Source: Nageia nagi (Eukaryota; Pinophyta). From it: DNA of 64,000 nt. Position 1 is the stretch's first letter. Each line of letters opens with the position of its first letter. Made by a program: the position numbers and the translations under genes. The stretch covers positions 188,232,001 through 188,296,000 of the forward strand of contig JBITNC010000001.1 in the NCBI GenBank assembly GCA_050084985.1, read 5' to 3'. Below are positions 32,817 through 44,016 of this stretch, piece after piece. A model generated the notes under the pieces. The model had not been told where the DNA came from. It made no database searches and saw only the letters and a program-made list of their open reading frames with translations.

Positions 32817-35090
32817 TTCTACAAAAGAAAGGTTAATTGATTAAAGCATAAGAAGCAACAACATACGATTTTTCAATCATATTTACAATTGCAAGTAGCA
32901 AAAAAATATTCAATCATGTAATTAACAAACATTTTACTAACCATCAAGCATTTAACCAATTATCATAACAATTGCAACTAACCAACCAATATAAATTAAT
33001 CATGTTTAATATTGTTGCAATTGAAAAAAACTTGCACACATTTGTAAAAACAAATTGACAAGTTGTAGGTTAGTAGCTTTGTTTGGGTTAGTAATTTGTA
33101 GTTAGTAAGTTGTAAATTAGTGTTCGTAGATTGTATGTCATATTAGTGCACTTATTTAATTTTAAGTAGTTTTAAGGTTAGTAAGTCCTAATATACATTG
33201 TAGTTAGTATTTGAGGTTAGTGTTTGTAGTTAGTATTTGAAGATAATGCATATTTTATCATTGACTTAACTTAATTTGAGCATTTGTTGATTATTTAACC
33301 ACAAAAAGAAGCACAACCACAAACAATAAGGGGTTAGTGGTTTCCTTAGTTTTTTTTGGGTTAGTTACATAACAAGGCTCTAGGATCTTTATAACATGCT
33401 CAATATCAACATAAGTCTTAACAACTTATCATAAAAGCAAGATCAATTAACACCAACTTGTTTAGGGAAGACTTATTTCAAGAGGAAAAGTCATTTTCTA
33501 GGTCATAAAAGTATTAGAGTCTATTGTATAACGAGTTTGAAAGTGGAGCATGCATGTTATGACTTCATTTCTTTATCTTGTAAGGATTGATCATTTTTGC
33601 ATCCTGCCTTCATATTATTTCTTCCTTGTTTTCTTTCAAAGCTTGTCCATTTTCTTATCAAGCACACATTCATTCTTGCAATAGGATTCCTTGCTTTCCT
33701 ATGCTCGGAAGCCATCACAAAAAATACTCCTATTTGCATTTCCAAACCAAGGTTAGGGAAAGAGAAAAAAATCCATCATAAATTACTTTAATTAATAATC
33801 ATTTAAGCAACAAGGATTAATCTTGTCTTCCCCCCTTTAAAAAAAAAAAAAAAAACACTTAAACTCCCCCTTTGTTTTAAAAAAAAAGAAAGGTTAAAAA
33901 AAATTCTTAAAAACATACCCTTACAAAAAACACTTATTTATCCCAAAAAAATTACCATTATTGAATAATCATAAGTTATCAAAATATATAAATACATCAT
34001 ATTTTTTAAAAAAAATTGCCCTTTTCAAGGAAGGTCTCCTATTTCTCAAAAAAACAAATTTCCTTTTTAATTTTTAATTTTTTTTTTAAATTTTGGACAA
34101 TCATATAAAAAATTGTTATTAAAAGAAATTACAGCTTTCACCCACTAGTGGGTGGCTATAAAAAAAAAAGGTACTATGTGTATTTAATATACTTTTAAGT
34201 GAAAAAATTAATGTGGAGGGGAAAGAGAGGAAAAAAAAAATTAAAAAAGAAGAAAATGGGTCAGGGGATAATGAAAGGAGGGTGTAGTTTGGCAGTGCCA
34301 GGAGACAAAGTAGGTATGATGAGATTTGGCCAATGACTGGTTAGACAGTGGGGGGTTTCCTACCCTGAGCCTCTCAAAAAATGACTTCTTCTTCCACTGA
34401 GCATGAGAGCGTTTCCGCAAACAGGACAAATGTGAGGACTGGTGAGAGGCGAATGTTTAAAAAAAAAAACTTGCATAATGTGTTAACCTTCTCAATTGCT
34501 GAGTAATTGTAAATTTTGCGAAGTATCTTGGATAAATAGTTGGTTGAATTTATACAACCACCTCTTTTTTTTTTTGGATATATTTTGCTGTAAATTGTTA
34601 TTTTATCTCATAAATTTAATAAAGAAACCATTATAGATAATGTCGTCTCCCCCCCCCCCCCCCCTTTTTTTTTTTTGTTAATTTATAACATTTTTTTTAC
34701 ATAGTGTAAAATTTATTTTGAAAAAAAAAACAATAAATATATAACAATAATTCTTTTTTTTTTTGGATGGGAAGAAAAAAATTGCAAAAATTTTACCCTT
34801 TTTTTAAATATGAAAAAATGTTTATAGGGTAGAAATGAATTGCAAATTTTTACTATTATCATAACAATACAATTTTATTAAACAAAAAATTGTTATTAAC
34901 ACAAAAAATATTAGTATTAATTATGCAACAATAGTGTATTGTTATTTTTAAGAAAAATTTTAAAAAATGTTAACTAACACATAATGAAGATAAGTAGGTA
35001 TCATATATCAATTAAAAAAAATGGAGTGATAGAGGTTATACCTTGAGGTGGTTTTACCTTACAAAAGAAGTAGGATGAACCTCCAAGGAT
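32817..35090 (-). other. F: 2.3-kb leader between primer site and gag
   Basis: No coding signal. It is long for a copia leader. It holds a TTAGT/GTAGT-rich low-complexity patch (about 33060-33250), many A and T runs, and a C16-T12 run at 34649-34676. Frames here (such as 33557-33781) are chance ORFs. The region may contain an unrecognised older insertion. Confidence 0.6.
34649..34676. repeat. C16/T12 homopolymer run
   Basis: Sixteen C followed by twelve T (on the other strand A12 G16). It may be a slippage-expanded polypurine-like tract; its length may also be affected by sequencing error. Confidence 0.85.
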
Positions 35091-35105
35091 GGCTCTAGAT
35101 GCCAA
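35091..35105 (-). other. F: primer binding site, initiator-Met-like
   Basis: The minus strand reads TTGGCATCTAGAGCC one base after the LTR end. It resembles TGGTATCAGAGCC with a T-to-C change and an extra T. Confidence 0.65.
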
Positions 35106-35106
35106 T

Positions 35107-35583
35107 TGAAAGGAGAAGAACCTTCTTTACCTGATATCAACCTTGAAGTATCCTCTTCTTAACCATAATGAAACTCACACTATAACAAGACAATCACACT
35201 CACATTCACAAAGTGACACTAGCATGTAAAGTGGTTCCTCTTAAGGATGAGAGTACTTCACTTTAACTCAAGATCTTTTACTTCTCAAAGATAATTCTTA
35301 CAATGCTTACAACCTCTCTTTCATCCTATCAACCTATAAAGCATGAGCATAACTTTGCTAGATTCAAGTATGTTTACAATAAGGACAAGCCCTCTATTTA
35401 TAGGAGAGAGCCTCACCTTAACTCACCTTTTTCCCCAAGGTTTACATGAGGTAAGAATGGTCAAGTTGCATTTATTTTAATTCCCTAAATACTAAAAGGT
35501 ATTTATAAATACTTTTAGTATTTAGATGAATTAAGTTAGACATATTTTAGATACCAAACAATAATGCATTAGAAATTCTAACA
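35107..35583 (-). repeat. F: 5' LTR
   Basis: 477 bases. In plus-strand reading it runs TGAAAGGAG to TTCTAACA. It is intact, and is the template for recognising the C-split other copy. The putative TATA region CTATTTATAGG on the plus strand (near 35393) reads CCTATAAATAG on the minus strand. Confidence 0.92.
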
Positions 35584-35588
35584 AAACC

Positions 35589-35775
35589 AAACATGATAAC
35601 CATTCACTATTTCTATAGAAGGGTTGAAGCTTGTTTTCCATGGATGAATAAATATGCCTCTCTCACCGAAGAATTGGTATTCTTTCCCTTTAAGCACAAC
35701 CTCTCTATCATTATAATATTAGAAAAGAATAAGAAAGAAGTTATTTGGGAGAAGAATAATGGAGAAATTTTCTAA
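35589..35775 (+). pseudogene. Unknown ORF, 3' piece, split by element F
   Basis: About 63 codons in the frame that continues from 17582. It includes MITIHYFYRRVEACFPWMNK and a run of Ile (SIIIILEKNKKEV), and ends at the stop at 35773-35775. The right target copy of F is 35584-35588. I do not recognise the domain. The aromatic-rich start of this piece does not look like gag. Confidence 0.55.
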
Positions 35776-36640
35776 CCATCTCTCAAATACAAAATCATAT
35801 AGAGCTTGGAGACCTTGACATTTACCTTATTTCCTACACATGATTGCACATGAAAGAAGTTTCTCTACATCAATTTCAAGGTCATCATTGTTGATTTCAA
35901 CAATAGGGGAAGATGCTACAAAGATCATTGGGTGCCATTAGGAATACAACATTAATAGTTCTATATAACCTTAAATAATAAGAAGATGAATGGATCAATG
36001 GCTACATTTCACGATGGAGGATAGTCACAAATAATTTACCATTCACCATACCCCATCTAAACTAGTTAAAATATTCTCGTCAAGATGCAGAAAAATATAT
36101 TAACTCCATATTACAAATACAACAACATAAGACCTTCAATCAAGCTATATCATAGGCTATTGAGGAAGTTAGATTCCAAGAGGGTGAGATGAAACTAAAG
36201 GAGACAAATTATTACCCTAACAAACTCCACGAGAGTACTACACCCACTGGTAATAAATCTAAGTCACCACCAGTTAGTGATGTTACCCTTAAGACCATAT
36301 CATGATCATAAATACACTTATTTCATCCCATGACTCCTTACCCCTAACAATCATAACAACCCCTTCAACCTCCCTACCAACTTCCTTAACCTACCTACCA
36401 ATTTGAACAACCATCCTACCAAAACCATCCTCAACAATCAACCTATCAAATAACCCCTCTAACCTACCAACCTCCATAGTCCCCCTACTATCCACCTTTC
36501 CAAACCTCTTACCATGATCCTTCACCACAAACAGTCCATAACCTTTCCATATCACTACCATCCCAACTTGCTGCAAGATCACCTCACCCTAAGAGATCAC
36601 CTCGTAAGATTTATTAATTCAAATCGGTACATATTATATC
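35776..36640 (+). pseudogene. Element M: gag C-terminal half with Pro/Gln-rich tail
   Basis: From about 35940 the plus strand reads LYNLK, then WINGYISRWRIVTNNLPFTI and ALKYSR-like capsid sequence, SILQIQQHKTFNQAIS and EEVRFQEGEMKLKET, a gypsy capsid end. A long Pro/Gln/Tyr-rich tail follows to about 36600, with motifs such as PPYQLP and SYQNHPQQSTYQITPLTYQP. Stops are again mostly at Gln codons. It is closely related to the gag of K at 57762-59135 (LYNLK and WWRVVTN blocks). No pol follows: the LTR begins about 1.2 kb later. Confidence 0.75.
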
Positions 36641-37812
36641 AACATCAAAGAGTATAGAATATCAAACCTTGATAATCTATACATAAATCATTTAACATAA
36701 ATTATAGTAAATTTACTAACCATAGAATAAAAAAATAAAACTATTCTAAATCCATCTAGAAGAAAAATGACTAAGCATTAGAAAAAATAAATAAATAAAG
36801 TGTTACATCACCTCTAACCAGTTTTTGAACTCATTAATTCTCCTTTTTATTCTATTAAGGATCATATATTTTCTTTCTAGAAATTCTCCTACCATGGATT
36901 GCATATTTCATGAATTTAGAACTTCTTCCATAATGGCTTTGTCTCATTTAAATAGTTTGAGAAAATGTCATTTCCAGAGATCTCTAAGGTCTAGCCCCAC
37001 CTTGACTATGTCTTCCTCCTTCATCGAGCTTTGGATATGGTAGGGAATTTCACCTCTAAGTATGATACCCTCCTCATTCTTAGAGATATCCATATTATTT
37101 CTTCCATAAATATTAGTATCCTTCAATTTTTCCTTTCCTTTATGAGTTATCCTTTCAAACTTGTATAAATACACTTTATTATTTCTCAATCTTGTTATGG
37201 TTTAAACATGCTTAAAAACATCAAGAATAAGAGTTGGTGGATGGGTGATCAACTTATCCCCTATTTGCAATTGAATTCCATATTATCGGTACAAGGTTAA
37301 GGCAAGAGATTCATAAGAAAAGATGGTTAAGATATTACATTGATCATAAACCCATAAGCAACCATCAATGATAGGTATACATAACTAGATGGGTGCATAT
37401 TCCCTATTATCTTGCTAGATATAGGATTCCTTTCTATTAAGATGATAATGGACTCCCTGTTGCCAAGCTGATAATAAATTCCTTACTGCCAAGCTGAAGC
37501 GAATACCCTAGTTCTTGTTAAATGATTTTTTTCTAATATTTTATCAAACACTAATAAATGTAAATCAAATGTTTAATATCATTTAAACCTATTATTTTGT
37601 AGGATCTATCAAGAAATTCTAAATATCACTAATATAAGGGATGCAAGTAAAACTTGAGATGTTAAATGTGGGTGTCTTCACACCTCACTTGTATCTCAAC
37701 TTTCTTGGAAAGAGGTGGATAAGTTATTGTTTGGATAATTTAACAAATAACATATTGTACTTGATTCGATTCTAAAATTTTATTTTAATTATTTATTTTC
37801 ATTCGATGGTTA
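36641..37812 (-). other. M: region between gag and LTR, with antisense coding-like patch
   Basis: Mostly non-coding and AT-rich. On the minus strand, 37189 to about 36810 reads almost open, with MDISKNEEGIILRGEIPYHI, MKEEDIVKVGLDLRDLWK and, after stops, GEFLERKYMILNRIKRRINE. Charged composition and only about three stops in 125 codons suggest a decayed antisense ORF. I do not recognise it. No pol domain is visible. Confidence 0.4.
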
Positions 37813-38820
37813 TCAATGATTGTGATCAATTATCCAATGGAGTATTCTTAATTTTCTTATAATATATGTTCATTGTTCAATACTTTTTTTTAATATTAGA
37901 AAAAATCATTTAAATACTTAATTGATACATATTTACTTCTCCATAAACTTTGATAGGTCCTACGACCAATGGGTTTAAAAGGATGTTTAAAGATATCTAT
38001 CTATCTATTTTATATTAAAATTTGATTTTATTTTAATTGGTGAAGATAGTGCTTAATAATTAATGCCCTTTTATTTTCTTAATTTGATAAATTTTATTTA
38101 TGTTTTGAAATATTATTTGAAGCACACTACTATTTATTTCATTCATTTTGCATATCTTTTTCCTAATACATAGGCGATGATCAGACATTTGTATTCACAC
38201 CTAGCAAAACCATGAAAGATACTAGAAGAAGAAGTAGAAGTAGATGGTTCATCCTATGCTCCATCTTACTCTCCAAATTCAAATTTAACACTTGGTATTG
38301 ATTTTGATGGGGAATTGGAATAGCTTATATACACCATAGAGATGATCATTGTAGGGAATTTGGTATAATTTATTTTTTATGTCCAACTAGAGCAAGCAAT
38401 CATCAGTCTCGTTGAATATTTATCCACCTCAATCATCTACAACTATCATTTAGAAAAATAGGTTAGGTAATGCTAACATATTAAATTGTTTCATTATGAA
38501 TTTGTGAAGTGAGGAATCCACCAACACCACCACTGAAAGATGCATTTACTAATTAATTACAATAATGTATATCCTTGCTAGTTGTTATCCTTCCACCAAC
38601 TCTTATTAATCATAATAGAATAATCTCTTTGATAGGGTGCAACAACAACATTGTTACCTTAAAAATTGGTGTGATGTAATGTCCTCTAAACATAGCAATA
38701 GCGTTTATGAATAAATTTAAAGACATCAAAGGATTAATATGTCTTTGTTCATAGTATCTTTCCTCTTGTATGTAATTTAAACATTATCTTCAATGCCTTA
38801 GCCTCTTTGACAATCATCTA
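37813..38820 (+). repeat. K/M shared LTR, first part
   Basis: 37813-38270 matches 59136-59574 closely, down to the words AGCACACTACTATTTATTTC and GCATTTGTATTCACACCTA. The start is not certain: the match begins near 37813, but the true LTR start could be up to 150 bases earlier. The LTR is interrupted by H, with target copy ATCTA at 38816-38820, and resumes at 42956. Confidence 0.7.
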
Positions 38821-39553
38821 TGTAGATGCCTAAAAATGATTTATTATTTATTTAATAAATCATATTTAGTGCATTAAATGATTAAAAGGAAATAATACAT
38901 AAATTAAGATAAAATGCTATTATATTGTAATATCATGTGAAAATACCAATGTAATATCATATACATTGATCCATATTTTAAAGTTATATTGAATATTGAA
39001 ATGATTATTGTTATTGTTATATGTCAACCTCACCCTTTTTTATTTCCTTGCAGGTTATAAATATGGGAGATGAAAGTTGACATTCCTATTGGTTCTCTCT
39101 GATAGGTGGTTATCCCAAACATTGTATCAACGGTGTCTCTTGATGCCACCTATCTTTGAGAAATTGCTAACTCTATGAGATTTGTTATCTCTCTCTTACA
39201 TACAACGTGAAATTACAATTCCTATGCCATCAGTGGCATACATCTTCCATGTTGCCAACAACATGCACCTTCATGATTAAGAGGTCCAAATTTCAAGGAA
39301 TGACTCATGTATTCATTATAGTGAATATTTTTTGATAGCTCATTTGAAATTTGATTGCAATACTTTGAAGATTAATTATGGTTCTACTTTGAGGATTGTA
39401 CACAAACTAGCCACAAGCCCCACTCTGTATTAGGTTTTATAAGTTTCATGTATATTTCTTATAATATGATATATAGCTATTATTCATTGTATTCATAGAC
39501 CAAATTTATTTATGTGTGTATTTATTTAATATATACATATTTTAGGGTATACA
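38821..39553 (+). repeat. H: 5' LTR
   Basis: A direct repeat of 42212-42950 over its full length. It contains TGATTTATTATTTATTTAATAAATCA-type AT-rich sequence near its start and the shared GATAGGTGGTTATC block. Confidence 0.92.
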
Positions 39554-39556
39554 TTT

Positions 39557-39571
39557 TGGTGAACCCAAACC
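39557..39571 (+). other. H: candidate primer binding site
   Basis: TGGTGAACCCAAACC starts three bases after the LTR end TACA. Spacing and TGG start fit, but I cannot name the tRNA. Confidence 0.5.
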
Positions 39572-39589
39572 AATTCGAGTGGAAAGGTT

Positions 39590-40090
39590 GAGCTACTCTT
39601 TTTCAAATACAAGTATGTAGCTATGATGGCGGTCACATATAGCCACAAATACCACCTTGCTAGAGCAAATCAACACACCTCTGCTAGCCTAGTTGCTTGA
39701 TGCTCCAAATCATGATTTATCTCTCTCGTGAGCCATAGAGCCTCTTACTCTTGTACATTGTTGTTTAGAAGCTCCCTATGATATATGAGGCTTCCCCTGA
39801 TAGGAATCCCCCATATCCGTTAGATGTCAACCAAGGTAATGGCCATTTCAGCTGGGGGCAAGTGAAATGAGTAGCAATTTGGGTCCCATCTCTTTGCCAA
39901 TGATGTCAACAATGGTATGTCCTACCGCACATGCCCAGTAATGACTAGATCTGCTAGCCTACACCTCATCAAGATGTCATTTATGTGGTTGGTTATAGGC
40001 CAACCCCTCACCTTCTCTAAGGTGGATATGGTCATTGATCTTCCTAGATGAGAACCTTGCATTCTTGCAAGGGAATAAAAGATAAATTAA
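39590..40090 (-). pseudogene. H: plant mobile domain (PMD) remnant, antisense to the element
   Basis: The minus strand, from about 40075 to 39800, reads HINDILMRCRLADLVITGHV, then LLTSLAKRWDPNCYSFHLPP and AEMAITLVDI*RIWGIPIRG. The run Trp-Asp-Pro, Phe-His-Leu-Pro, Glu-Met-Ala-Ile-Thr-Leu, then Trp-Gly-Ile-Pro-Ile is the signature of the plant mobile domain (MAIN/MAIL1 family; also found in transposable elements). Only a few stops occur. PMD-like antisense ORFs are known in Tat-lineage gypsy elements, which would make H a deletion derivative of such an element. A capture from a host gene is the alternative. Confidence 0.75.
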
Positions 40091-42198
40091 TTAATAATAC
40101 ACTTTGTTAAATTAAAATATCAAATTCATAATGTTAAATAAGATAAAACATGAATTTATCAAACAAAAATGTAAGAAAAGCTACTTACAGCATGGTCATA
40201 TAGAAGAGAGCAGAGATATTTTACTATATGGCCCCTCATACTAGTAATGGGATGTCCAAACATCCTCCATGCCTCATCTTCCATCAAGAAACATGAAGAA
40301 GCAACAACTAGGGAATAAACATGGTGACAGGTAAGAGAATGATGTCCACCCAATCAAACATGCCCAAATCTGATCACAAATGACTACAAAATGAGTCAAC
40401 ACACCAATAAGGCTTCGCCAGGTAAGAAAGAAGTCAAAGCACCAAGTTAGAAAAGCTAAAAAGTCAAATTGAACTTTTCAAATTCAAAATTTTATTATAT
40501 AATTTCTAAATTCTAACTAAAACCCTAGGGCATCATTTTTTTCCCTGTAGATGCTTGAAATCATCATTTTGTATGTTGAATTTGCATCAAATTATTTTAA
40601 ATGTTTGCCATTTCTTTTTTTTAAAAAATTAATTATACTTGTACACTGCTAACGATGTTCATTTATTTGAGTTAAGTGTGCATTTAGGGGAAAATGGTTT
40701 AAAAGGATGAATACATCTCTTTTTATTGTCTACCAATCGTATGTTGTTGAAATTGTAACAATTGTATTATTTAAAATTATGCCTATTAAATATACATTGC
40801 CAACTATGTGGAGTACACTAAATTGGAAATTTTTTTAAAAGGCTATCTCAATTTTTGTTGTAATACATATTATTGAATGATCAGTACACTCATAAAGTCG
40901 CTATACATGATTAATTTTTATTGATAAAGTTTTATTATATTTAAATTGCACTTCAAATTTATCAATTGCTTGCATTCTATTATCGATTGAAAATGCATAT
41001 TTCACTGTCAATTGAATGTACCTTTGATTTTGAAAAATATTATATCCTTTTCTATGCCACTAATGACGTAAATATTGCAAAATTACGTGATCTTTCAAAT
41101 AATTGCAAACCTTTCATATTGTTCGTGGTTCAAAAATATGATTATTGGAATACTATATGGATTGCAAAGGCAAATTGCCAATATTGATAAATGTTTTTAT
41201 CAAATGATTTTTTTGACAATTTAATGATAAATTAGATTGATATATTCTTTCTAAATCGAAGAGATCTGATATAAATGGTTGTTAATTGAATATCTTTCAA
41301 ATTTCAACACTTAACATGAACAATCTCACACCATCAATGACGTATATTTGTTATAAATCCTTTGGTATTGGGGCATGTTGTAATTTTGCTACGTATTTTC
41401 CCACTTATATGATTTCTTCATGCATATGAGTTACTTTACATATAAGGATCAATATCGTTAAAAATATGATCATAAAATGTTAGTCATCCCACGATGCTAG
41501 CGACATGGATACACATTGAAAATTAGTGCAAATTGAAATGTTGTAATGAAGGGCCAATGAATAATTGAATATACAGTGCATTGGTAAAAACTTACTATAA
41601 TGCTTCATTGATATACTGATATTATCTCAATGCCATGGTATTCTCATTAGAAAATATTGTATTATTACAAGACATCACCATTGTGAGTCATTGAAGGGAC
41701 ATTTATAGACTTTGAATTTTATTTCACAATAGTTTATAAATCATGGATATTGCAAGCTTGGGGCATTACAAAGAACCCATACACTTGCTCTTCATATACT
41801 ATGAGTTGTCTATCACAATAGTCTATGTATCATTGTTTATATCACTATGAGTTGTATCTACCATAGTGACATAGCATATTCTATTTATTTCATCCTTACT
41901 ATTTACATTGCTTATTTTTTCATGGATGTGGTCCACATGGGTATATGTTTTGATTATAAGTATTTTTTGGGTGAGTAGGATTGGCATCAATTGCTCATCT
42001 CATAGAGGGACTCCTAATTTTGGCCTGATTACCCAACACAACAAGAGCTAGGGGCAACCAAGATAAAAAAAGGGTAAGCAACATACCATACTTGATATGT
42101 CAATCAAAATAGAGAAGTTCAATTTATTATTGAAAATCTTTTTCTCTTCTCTAGACTTCTTGGATTATGTAATTTCAATACTTTTCATTACATATACA
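40091..42198. other. H: remaining internal region
   Basis: Minus strand 40353-40159 is an open frame (MGGHHSLTCHHVYSLVVASS) that may be a further piece of the PMD protein, but this is not certain. The rest is AT-rich with chance frames such as plus 40966-41187. No gag, RT or integrase motif is seen. Confidence 0.5.
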
Positions 42199-42211
42199 AA
42201 GAGGGGCAAAA
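42199..42211 (+). other. H: polypurine tract
   Basis: AAAGAGGGGCAAAA ends right at the start of the 3' LTR, setting plus orientation for the element. Confidence 0.75.
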
Positions 42212-42950
42212 TATAGAAGTCTAAAAATGATTTACTATTTATTATTTATTTAATAAATCATATTTAATGTATTAAATGATTAAAAGGTAATAATACATAA
42301 ATCAAGATAAAATGCTATTATATTACAATATTATGTGAAAAGACCAATGCAATATCATATACCATGGTTCATATTTTAAAATTATCTTGATTATTGAAAT
42401 GATTATTGTTATTTTTATATGTTGATCTCATCCCTTTTTATTTCCTTGTAGGCTATAAATATGGGAGGTGAAGGTTGACATCCTTATTGAATCTTTCTGA
42501 TAGGTGGTTATCTCAAACATTGTATCAATGATATCTCTTGATGCCACCTATCTTTGAGAACTTGTTAACTCTCTGAGCTCTACTATCTCTCTTTTTGTGC
42601 ACAAAACAAAATTGTCACTTGTATGCCTCCAATGATGTACCTCTTCCATGCAACTAGTGGTGTGCACCTTCATGATCAAGAGGTACTAATTTTGGGAAAT
42701 GAATCATGTATTCATTATAGTGAACATTTATTGAGAGCTCATCTGAAATTCAATCGCAATCCTTCATAGATCCATTGTGGTTCTACTTTTAGGATTATAC
42801 ACAAACTAGATACAGGTCCCACTTTGTATCAGGTTTTATATGTTTCATGTATATTTCTTATAATATGATATAGAGCTATTATTCATTATATTCGTAGACC
42901 AAACTTATTTATGTGTATTTATTTAATATTTACACATTGTAGGGTCTATA
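42212..42950 (+). repeat. H: 3' LTR
   Basis: Starts TATAGAAGTC (the other copy has TGTAGATGCC) and ends GGGTCTATA (the other copy has GGGTATACA). It is followed by target copy ATCTA. Confidence 0.92.
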
Positions 42951-42955
42951 ATCTA

Positions 42956-43893
42956 GATAATGTTTCTTAATGATTTTCATGTGTATATGAGGTAAAGACT
43001 AATTGCATAATAAAAGTATGTCCAATAAAAGGTTAATGTAATAAGATGAGCAATTATATTCAATAGTTTTTTTTACAATGGTTACGTAAGTATTTCTTGA
43101 TCTTTTTCTTATTTCTAATATACCAACCTACATGAGATCATTGGATTTATTAGAGGATTTTAAAGGGATAAATAATTAAATTATATGATTAAAATGGATA
43201 ATTTCTATTGAAATTAACATTTTATATGATAATTTCATATCATATGATGCATTTACATCATTTCATATCATATGATGTTTTTAGATTATTTCATATTGTA
43301 TGGTACAATACATTTGCATCATTTTAGACCATATGATATACTACAATGCAGTTGCATCATTTAAGACCATATGAAATACTATAAAAATATTGAATATATA
43401 TTCAAGGATGATCAACAAAAAAAGTTTTAAAGGTGATTTTCTATCAAGAAAAGTCATAGGAATGATTTTTATAGGTAATTACTAATCATTTTTGTAAGTT
43501 CATTTATCATTTCTACAAGCAAAATATGACTTGTTTGTTAATTTGTACATCCTTTTGTGGGATACATATGCACATTTAATAATTATTTATGCTTAATATT
43601 GCTTAGGTTGAGGTATCCATGAGAATGAATTCTTGTTAGTGCATTTAATGATTTCTATGTTCATATTGCAAGTTCTCCAACATTATTTGCAGGTTTTGAA
43701 TGATTCTCTAAACCCATTTTCTTGAGTGCATCAAAAAGATTACCAACCCTCTCCTTCCTTCATTTTAATTTGATTAACAAAACCTTTTGTAATGCCCTTG
43801 TGAGGAAAATATACTTTGTAACTTTATACACATTTGTGGATCAAGATCAATAATATACTATTGAATATTTTATGCCATTTTTCGTGTGTTACA
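42956..43893 (+). repeat. K/M shared LTR, second part
   Basis: Resumes after H and ends TGTGTTACA at 43893, followed at once by the primer site of K. It contains a palindromic ATATGAT array at 43220-43380. It has no partner in the window, because the other K LTR is cut by L at 59574. Confidence 0.65.
43220..43380 (+). repeat. K LTR: palindromic CATATGATG array
   Basis: Five loose units near 43232, 43261, 43289, 43321 and 43360, of 28-39 bases, each with CATATCATATGATG or a variant and most followed by TTACATCA or TTGCATCA. The core CATATCATATGATG is nearly self-complementary. Confidence 0.75.
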
Positions 43894-43896
43894 TTC

Positions 43897-43915
43897 TAGT
43901 ATGCCCAGTGGGACC
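43897..43915 (+). other. K: primer binding site
   Basis: TAGTATGCCCAGTGGGACC lies three bases after the LTR end TGTGTTACA. With the start read as TGG it closely resembles the B candidate TGGTATGCCCGATGGAGC. Both are probably the same tRNA class. Confidence 0.65.
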
Positions 43916-44016
43916 ATACCCCACCCCATTTAATGGACTAGGTAATATTTTCAATCTCATTTTATTTCATTCTTCTTGCTTAGTTTTTTTATTAAATACA
44001 TATATTTTTCTTCTAT
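43916..44016 (+). other. K: leader, first part
   Basis: About 100 non-coding bases up to the target copy TCTAT of element I (44012-44016). The leader continues at 56664. Confidence 0.6.

Larger units (their letters stand above)
17583..35583 (-). mobile_element. Element F: Ty1/copia LTR retrotransposon with nested insertions
   Basis: A minus-strand copia with a 5' LTR at 35107-35583 and a 3' LTR at 17583-17806 plus 27990-28243, the two LTR halves being separated by element C. Flanks are GAGCC (17578-17582) and AAACC (35584-35588), a target duplication with two G/A differences. Without C the element is about 7.8 kb. Reading leftwards: primer site, a long leader, gag, protease, integrase, RT, RNase H, polypurine tract. 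Many stops are present. Confidence 0.92.
38821..42950 (+). mobile_element. Element H: non-autonomous LTR element with antisense plant mobile domain
   Basis: LTRs at 38821-39553 (733 bases) and 42212-42950 (739 bases), flanked by a perfect target duplication ATCTA (38816-38820, 42951-42955). The ends are TGTAG...TACA and TATAG...TATA, so TG/CA decayed in the second copy. A primer-site candidate and a polypurine tract give plus orientation. The internal 2.66 kb has no gag or pol. It carries a plant mobile domain remnant on the minus strand. This is a LARD-like element inserted in the K/M LTR. Confidence 0.9.
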
